A stretch of 64,000 nt of DNA from Mycobacterium aquaticum (GTDB lineage: Bacteria; Actinomycetota; Actinomycetes; Mycobacteriales; Mycobacteriaceae): contig NZ_MVHF01000021.1 of the NCBI RefSeq assembly GCF_002086485.1, forward strand, positions 55,025-119,024, read 5' to 3'. A program made the position numbers and the translations under genes. This document shows positions 59,967-64,000 of this stretch, piece by piece; the first letter of the stretch is position 1; each line of letters starts with the position of its first letter. Under the pieces are notes generated by a model, which did not search any database, was not told the origin of the DNA, and saw nothing but the letters and a program-made list of their open reading frames with translations.

Positions 59967-61055
59967 TCAGCGGAACGCCCGGGCGTAGCGCTGCGGGTAG
60001 GCCAGCGGCGCGCCGAGTTGGTCGGCGGCCTGGCGCACCCACGCCGGGTTGCGCAGCAGTACCCGAGCCAGGAACACCGCGTCGGCCTGCTCGCCGTTGA
60101 CGATGCCGTCGGCCTGCTCGGCCTCGGTGATCATTCCGACTGCAGCCGTGGCGATCTCGGCCTCCTTGCGGACCCGCGCCGAGAACGGAACCTGATAGCC
60201 GGGACTCACCGGAATCGTGGCGTCCGGCACCGATCCGCCCGACGATACGTCCATCAGATCCACACCCAAGGGTTTGAGTGCCACCGCCAGGTCGATCGTG
60301 TCCTGGACCGTCCAGCCCGGACGCGGGTCATCGGTGTCCCCGGCGAGCCAGTCGGTCGCCGACACCCGGAAGAACAGCGGCAGTTCCTCGGGCCAGCGGG
60401 CCCGCACCGCGCGCACCACATCGAGCGCGAACCGCATCCGGTTTTCGAGCGAACCCCCGTAGGCGTCGGTGCGGTGGTTGGACTGCGGCGAGAGGAATTG
60501 GTGGATCAGGTAGCCGTGCGCACCGTGCAGCTCCAGCACCCGGAAGCCGGCCTCGGCGGCGCGCTGGGCCGCGTCGCCGAACGCGGCCACGACCGCGCCG
60601 ATCTCGTCGACGCTGAGCTCCGCGGGAGCGGCCCGCCGTCCGAACGGCACGGCACTGGGCCCGACGGTGTCCCAGTGCGTCTCGGTGCGGTCGGGGTCGG
60701 GCCAGGGCCGGCCGGTCGATGCCTTGCGTCCGGCATGCACGAGCTGGATGCCGGGCACCGAACCCTGGGCACTGACGAATCCGGTGATGCGGCGCATGGC
60801 CTCGGCCTGGGTGTCGTTCCACAGGCCGGTGTCGTAGTCGCTGCTGCGCCCCTGGGGCTGCACGGCGGTGGCCTCCATCATGACCAGCGCGGCACCTGCG
60901 GTCGCACGCGATCCGAGGTGAGCCAAGTGCCAGTCCGTCGGCGAACCCACAGCCGGGCCGTCGGGGACGGCCGCGAACTGCATCATCGGTGACATCCAGG
61001 CTCGGTTGGCGAACGTGACGTCGCGAATCGTCAAGGGGGTGAACAGGTTTGTCAT
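59967..61055 (-). CDS. Old Yellow Enzyme family oxidoreductase (YqjM-like)
   Basis: This is a 362-residue NADH:flavin oxidoreductase. The FMN/substrate motif His-Gly-Ala-His-Gly-Tyr-Leu-Ile-His-Gln-Phe is intact, and the N-terminal Met-Ser-Pro-Met-Met-Gln and the C-terminal Tyr-Pro-Gln-Arg-Tyr fit the YqjM class. It reduces activated C=C bonds; the substrate is unknown. The ATG at 61055 has AAGGAG six bases upstream and follows the amidohydrolase stop by one base. It is probably the last gene of a catabolic operon. Confidence 0.9.
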   Translation of the reverse strand: MTNLFTPLTIRDVTFANRAWMSPMMQFAAVPDGPAVGSPTDWHLAHLGSRATAGAALVMMEATAVQPQGRSSDYDTGLWNDTQAEAMRRITGFVSAQGSVPGIQLVHAGRKASTGRPWPDPDRTETHWDTVGPSAVPFGRRAAPAELSVDEIGAVVAAFGDAAQRAAEAGFRVLELHGAHGYLIHQFLSPQSNHRTDAYGGSLENRMRFALDVVRAVRARWPEELPLFFRVSATDWLAGDTDDPRPGWTVQDTIDLAVALKPLGVDLMDVSSGGSVPDATIPVSPGYQVPFSARVRKEAEIATAAVGMITEAEQADGIVNGEQADAVFLARVLLRNPAWVRQAADQLGAPLAYPQRYARAFR

Positions 61056-61056
61056 G

Positions 61057-62022
61057 TCATTCTCCTTTGATGCCAAGGAATCCGACGGCGGCGGCTACGA
61101 GTTCTGCCGCCTCAAGCCCACCGTCGAGGGCGAAGCGGGCCGGATCGGGTTCGGCCATGTCGAAGGGATAGTCACTGCCACAGGCGATCTGGTCTTTACC
61201 GGCGACCCTGCGCAGCAGCTCCAGTTGAGGTCCGTCGTACACGACGGTGTCGAAGTACAGCGTGCGCAGCGCCGTATCGGGCGCAACGGCTGAGGCCCGC
61301 CGCACGTCGGGCCGGGCTTTCCAGGCGTGCGCCCACCGGCTCACGAGCCACGGCGCGCAGCCGCCGCCGTGCACGAAGCAGATCCGCAGCCCGGGCAGGG
61401 CCTCCATCACCCCGCCGAGCAGCAAAGACGCTACAGCCGTTGCGGTTTCGACGGGGTTGCCGATCAGATTGGCCAGGTAGTAGTCGGGCCATTCGGGGCG
61501 TGGCAGCTGCATCGGGTGCACCAGCACGGCCAGGTCCAGCCGGTCGGCCTCGGTCAGGACATGGCGCAGGACGCCGGTGTCCAGGGAGCGACCGTCCAGC
61601 AGCGGCGGGATCGCCACACCGCGGATCCCCTCGGTGGCCGCCAGTTCCTCGAGCTGACGCGTCGCTGCCGCCTCGGTGCCGAGGGTCACCATGCCCAGCC
61701 CGACCAGCCGCCCGTCGGAACGCGACACCTGTTCGGCGAGTGCGGAATTGAATGTCGCGGCATAGTTCTCGTTGCGCTCGCCTGCGGTGAGCGGGAAGGC
61801 GAACGGCGGCGCCGACAGGGCCCTCATCCCGATGCCCTTGACGCGCATGTCGTCGAGGATGGCCGCGACGTCGCTCATCGCGTCGGTCGCGATGGACAGC
61901 GGAACCTCACCCAGGTACAACTCGCCGCCGCGGTCGTGCATCGCAGCGTAGGGCGCCCCTTCGGGCAGGCCGAACAGTTCCCGCGGCAGCCAGTGGGCGT
62001 GCACATCGATCAAGGAATTCAT
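61057..62022 (-). CDS. Amidohydrolase family 2 / ACMSD-like protein
   Basis: This is a 321-residue TIM-barrel metal enzyme. Metal-ligand positions are Asp6/His8/His10 (Asp-Val-His-Ala-His), a mid-chain His (Leu-Val-His-Pro), a His in Phe-Val-His-Gly-Gly-Gly, and a late Asp in Gly-Ser-Asp-Tyr-Pro. This pattern fits the ACMSD/decarboxylase group, which decarboxylates aromatic-derived acids. The start overlaps the MFS stop (ATGA). Together with the OYE and aldehyde dehydrogenase it suggests breakdown of an aromatic or aminophenol-type compound. Confidence 0.82.
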   Translation of the reverse strand: MNSLIDVHAHWLPRELFGLPEGAPYAAMHDRGGELYLGEVPLSIATDAMSDVAAILDDMRVKGIGMRALSAPPFAFPLTAGERNENYAATFNSALAEQVSRSDGRLVGLGMVTLGTEAAATRQLEELAATEGIRGVAIPPLLDGRSLDTGVLRHVLTEADRLDLAVLVHPMQLPRPEWPDYYLANLIGNPVETATAVASLLLGGVMEALPGLRICFVHGGGCAPWLVSRWAHAWKARPDVRRASAVAPDTALRTLYFDTVVYDGPQLELLRRVAGKDQIACGSDYPFDMAEPDPARFALDGGLEAAELVAAAVGFLGIKGE

Positions 62023-63362
62023 GATTCGCTCCGTTCGGTGGGCAGGGGCAGGCCGCGGGTCTCGGGGGCGAAGATCAGCCCGACGACGGCGATCGATCCG
62101 AGTGCAGCCACCGAGGCGGTGGCCAAGCCCAGGTTGCCGCTGAACCACGAGGTCGCAATGACACCGGCGACGACCGGGCCGCCGGCGGTCAGGTAGCGCC
62201 CGACGCAGTTGGCGACCGCCAGGGCCGTGGCCCGCACGCTGGTCGGGAACAGCTCGGGTCCGTAGACGAACAAGCCGGACAGCGAACCGAACAGTCCGAA
62301 CCCGAGTACCGGCATGGCGACGAGGAATTCGGCGTAGGTGCGGTCGAACACGAAGGTGTAGACGATGCTGACGGCCGACACCGCGAACGTGAGCACGAAG
62401 GCGCGTCGGCGCCCGATCGCGTCGGCCAGGAAGCCCCACGCCGCGTATCCGAGGATGCCGCCCGCATTGAACAGCATCGATGCCATGGCCACCCGGTGAT
62501 CGGCCAGCTCACGACCGAGCCCTCCGGCCACGGTCAACTGCCGGATCATCTGCGGATACCAGGTGGACACGCTCCAGAACGCGATGAGCGAGCCCGACGC
62601 CACCGCGGTGTACACCAGCGTCGGCCGCAGCAGCGGTGGGGTGAACAACCGGGCGAGCACGAAACGGTCCCCGGAGCCGTTGGCGCCCTCGGCCTTACGG
62701 GCCTTTCTGGCGCGAATGGTGGCGTCGACCTCCTCGGGTTCGGGAACATAGCGACGCACGAACCACACCACCACCGCGGGCAGTACCGCCAGCGTCAGCA
62801 TCGGCCTCCAGCCGTGGCTACCGAACAGGGCGTAGGCCGCAGCGGCGACGAAAAAGCCTGCGGCATAACCGGACATCATCACACCACTGGCACGAGCGCG
62901 ATATCGGTTGCGCCAGGTCTCGGCGATCAGCGCGGCACCGACCGGGGCCTCGACGCCCGATCCCAGTCCGGCGATGAAACGCAGAATACCCAGCTGCCAC
63001 CAGGTGTCGGCGAACGCGGCCAGCGCAGTGAACGCCGCGTAGGTGAGGATCCCCACCGACAACACCCTGGTGCGGCCGAAGTAGTCGGCCAGCATGCCGA
63101 ACAGGACGCCACCAGTGGCCCAACCCAACAGGAACAGTGCGATGGTGATCCCGCCGTAGAAACCGATCGCCGCCGCGTCGGGCTCGATTCCGCTGCGCGG
63201 CAACAGCTCTGCCATTGCCGGCCCGAGCACCAGCACGTACAGGCTGCCGGCGAACCCGTCGAGCCCCCAGCCCAATGTGGTGCCGACCAGCACCAGCCAC
63301 TGCACGCGGCTGATCTCGGTGCGCCAGCTGCCGCGCGTGGCGGTCTCGGAATGCGTTGACAC
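62019..63362 (-). CDS. MFS transporter, aromatic acid/sugar-type
   Basis: This is a 447-residue major facilitator with about 12 membrane helices and the loop motif Gly-Met-Leu-Ala-Asp-Tyr-Phe-Gly-Arg-Thr. The Gly-Arg-Arg-Arg repeat is seen in the second half (Asp-Ala-Ile-Gly-Arg-Arg-Arg). It starts with GTG at 63362 and GAAGGGAAA upstream. It overlaps the amidohydrolase by four bases and lies 31 bases after the aldehyde dehydrogenase. It probably imports the pathway substrate. Confidence 0.88.
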   Translation of the reverse strand: MSTHSETATRGSWRTEISRVQWLVLVGTTLGWGLDGFAGSLYVLVLGPAMAELLPRSGIEPDAAAIGFYGGITIALFLLGWATGGVLFGMLADYFGRTRVLSVGILTYAAFTALAAFADTWWQLGILRFIAGLGSGVEAPVGAALIAETWRNRYRARASGVMMSGYAAGFFVAAAAYALFGSHGWRPMLTLAVLPAVVVWFVRRYVPEPEEVDATIRARKARKAEGANGSGDRFVLARLFTPPLLRPTLVYTAVASGSLIAFWSVSTWYPQMIRQLTVAGGLGRELADHRVAMASMLFNAGGILGYAAWGFLADAIGRRRAFVLTFAVSAVSIVYTFVFDRTYAEFLVAMPVLGFGLFGSLSGLFVYGPELFPTSVRATALAVANCVGRYLTAGGPVVAGVIATSWFSGNLGLATASVAALGSIAVVGLIFAPETRGLPLPTERSES

Positions 63363-63393
63363 GTCTGATTTCCCTTCGCTTCGGGTGCCGAGC

Positions 63394-64000
63394 TCAGTTG
63401 AGCCGGGCATTGTCCTGCTCGCCGTACCAGTCGACGGCGTCGGCGGCGGTGCGCACCACCACCGTCTTGATCCACGAGAAGTCGTCGAATGATTCAGTGC
63501 CTGCGTCTTTTCCGACACCGGACTCCTTGACCCCACCCCACGGCAGCGACGGTTCGAGGCGGTGGTGGTCGTTGATCCACACCATGCCCGCCACGATCCG
63601 GCCTGCCACCCGGTGCGCCCTGGCCAGATCGGTGGTCCACAGGCCGGCACCCAGGCCGTAGCGGTTGTCGTTGGCCATCGCGACGGCCTCGTCCTCGTCG
63701 TCGAACGGGATGACGACCGCGACGGGGCCGAAGATCTCGTCGGTGGCCACTGTCATGGCCATCGTGGCGTCGGCGAGCACGGTGGGCTGCAGGAAGAATC
63801 CGTCATGCAGCGGCGCGGGAAGCTCGGGGGTGCCACCACCGGCCGCGACCCGGGCGCCCTCTTCGCGGCCGGTGTCGATCAGCGCACGAACCTTGTCGCG
63901 CTGACGCTCGCTGATCAGCGGGCCTAGACGGTATGAGTGACCGTCGGCGTTGTGTCGGGGGTTGCGGGCCGGGGCCTCGCTCACCCATGTTCGTGGGTTA
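63394..64000 (-). CDS. Aldehyde dehydrogenase, C-terminal part (cut by window end)
   Basis: The minus-strand frame stays open to the window edge, so only the last ~200 residues of an aldehyde dehydrogenase are present. Recognisable parts are Leu-Gly-Pro-Leu-Ile-Ser, Glu-Ile-Phe-Gly-Pro-Val, Trp-Gly-Gly-Val-Lys-Glu-Ser-Gly-Val-Gly-Lys, and the ending Trp-Ile-Lys-Thr-Val-Val-Val. The catalytic cysteine would lie outside. It is the upstream gene of the MFS-amidohydrolase-OYE group. The substrate is unknown; an aromatic or muconate semialdehyde is possible. Confidence 0.85.
   Translation of the reverse strand, partial: NPRTWVSEAPARNPRHNADGHSYRLGPLISERQRDKVRALIDTGREEGARVAAGGGTPELPAPLHDGFFLQPTVLADATMAMTVATDEIFGPVAVVIPFDDEDEAVAMANDNRYGLGAGLWTTDLARAHRVAGRIVAGMVWINDHHRLEPSLPWGGVKESGVGKDAGTESFDDFSWIKTVVVRTAADAVDWYGEQDNARLN

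Overview
The window is high-GC chromosomal DNA of a mycobacterium, most probably a fast-growing species close to Mycolicibacterium smegmatis. This rests on gene content (KstR-controlled cholesterol ring degradation, Lsr2, LpqE, LpqF, MhuD, CarD, DisA) and on gene order, which follows M. tuberculosis Rv3567c to Rv3617 almost gene for gene. The species cannot be fixed from this sequence alone. I see no rRNA, tRNA, CRISPR array, prophage or insertion sequence.

Layout. (1) 1-1.6 kb: an exported protein of unknown function behind a probable IdeR iron box. (2) 1.6-10.1 kb: the steroid block hsaB-hsaC-hsaD-hsaA, kshB, an exported protein, fadE34 and kstR, with three KstR operators. (3) 10.1-11.9 kb: trehalose-6-phosphate phosphatase and a LacI regulator. 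(4) 11.9-23.4 kb: a metal-homeostasis block absent at this site in M. tuberculosis. It holds ZnuBCA zinc import, BluB and PxpA, the zinc-efflux ATPase CtpC with its PacL partner, a COG0701-type permease with a TIGR03943-type protein, a FhuF-like protein, the zinc-independent ribosomal proteins S18, S14, L33 and L28, Mrf, and L31. Three Zur-like operators lie in it. (5) 23.4-42 kb: conserved housekeeping genes (metallo-hydrolase, arsB2, acid phosphatase, rlmB, cysS, ispF, ispD, carD, lpqE, radA, disA, carbonic anhydrase, mutY, mhuD, lpqF). (6) 41-44.3 kb: a cobalt-uptake operon cbtB-cbtA plus a degenerate histidine phosphatase behind a cobalamin riboswitch, then a YbjQ-family gene and an antigen-85-like esterase. 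(7) 44.3-59 kb: the leftward genes clpC1, lsr2 and lysS, the pantothenate genes (coaX, panD, panC), the folate genes (folK, folB, folP, folE) and ftsH. (8) 59-64 kb: ephA and a catabolic cluster (Old Yellow Enzyme, ACMSD-like amidohydrolase, MFS transporter, aldehyde dehydrogenase cut by the window end).

How it works together. The steroid genes form one KstR regulon that opens and cleaves the A/B rings. The metal block combines zinc acquisition, zinc export and zinc-sparing ribosome remodelling. The folate and pantothenate genes are packed with 1-8 base overlaps, as in translationally coupled operons. The most unusual signals are the iron-box exported protein, the zinc block with a possible deletion scar beside one Zur box, a triplicated 26-bp repeat at the folB/folK junction, a ClgR-type site with a stress-sigma-type promoter ahead of clpC1, and a 17-bp-stem hairpin where M. 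tuberculosis carries espACD.
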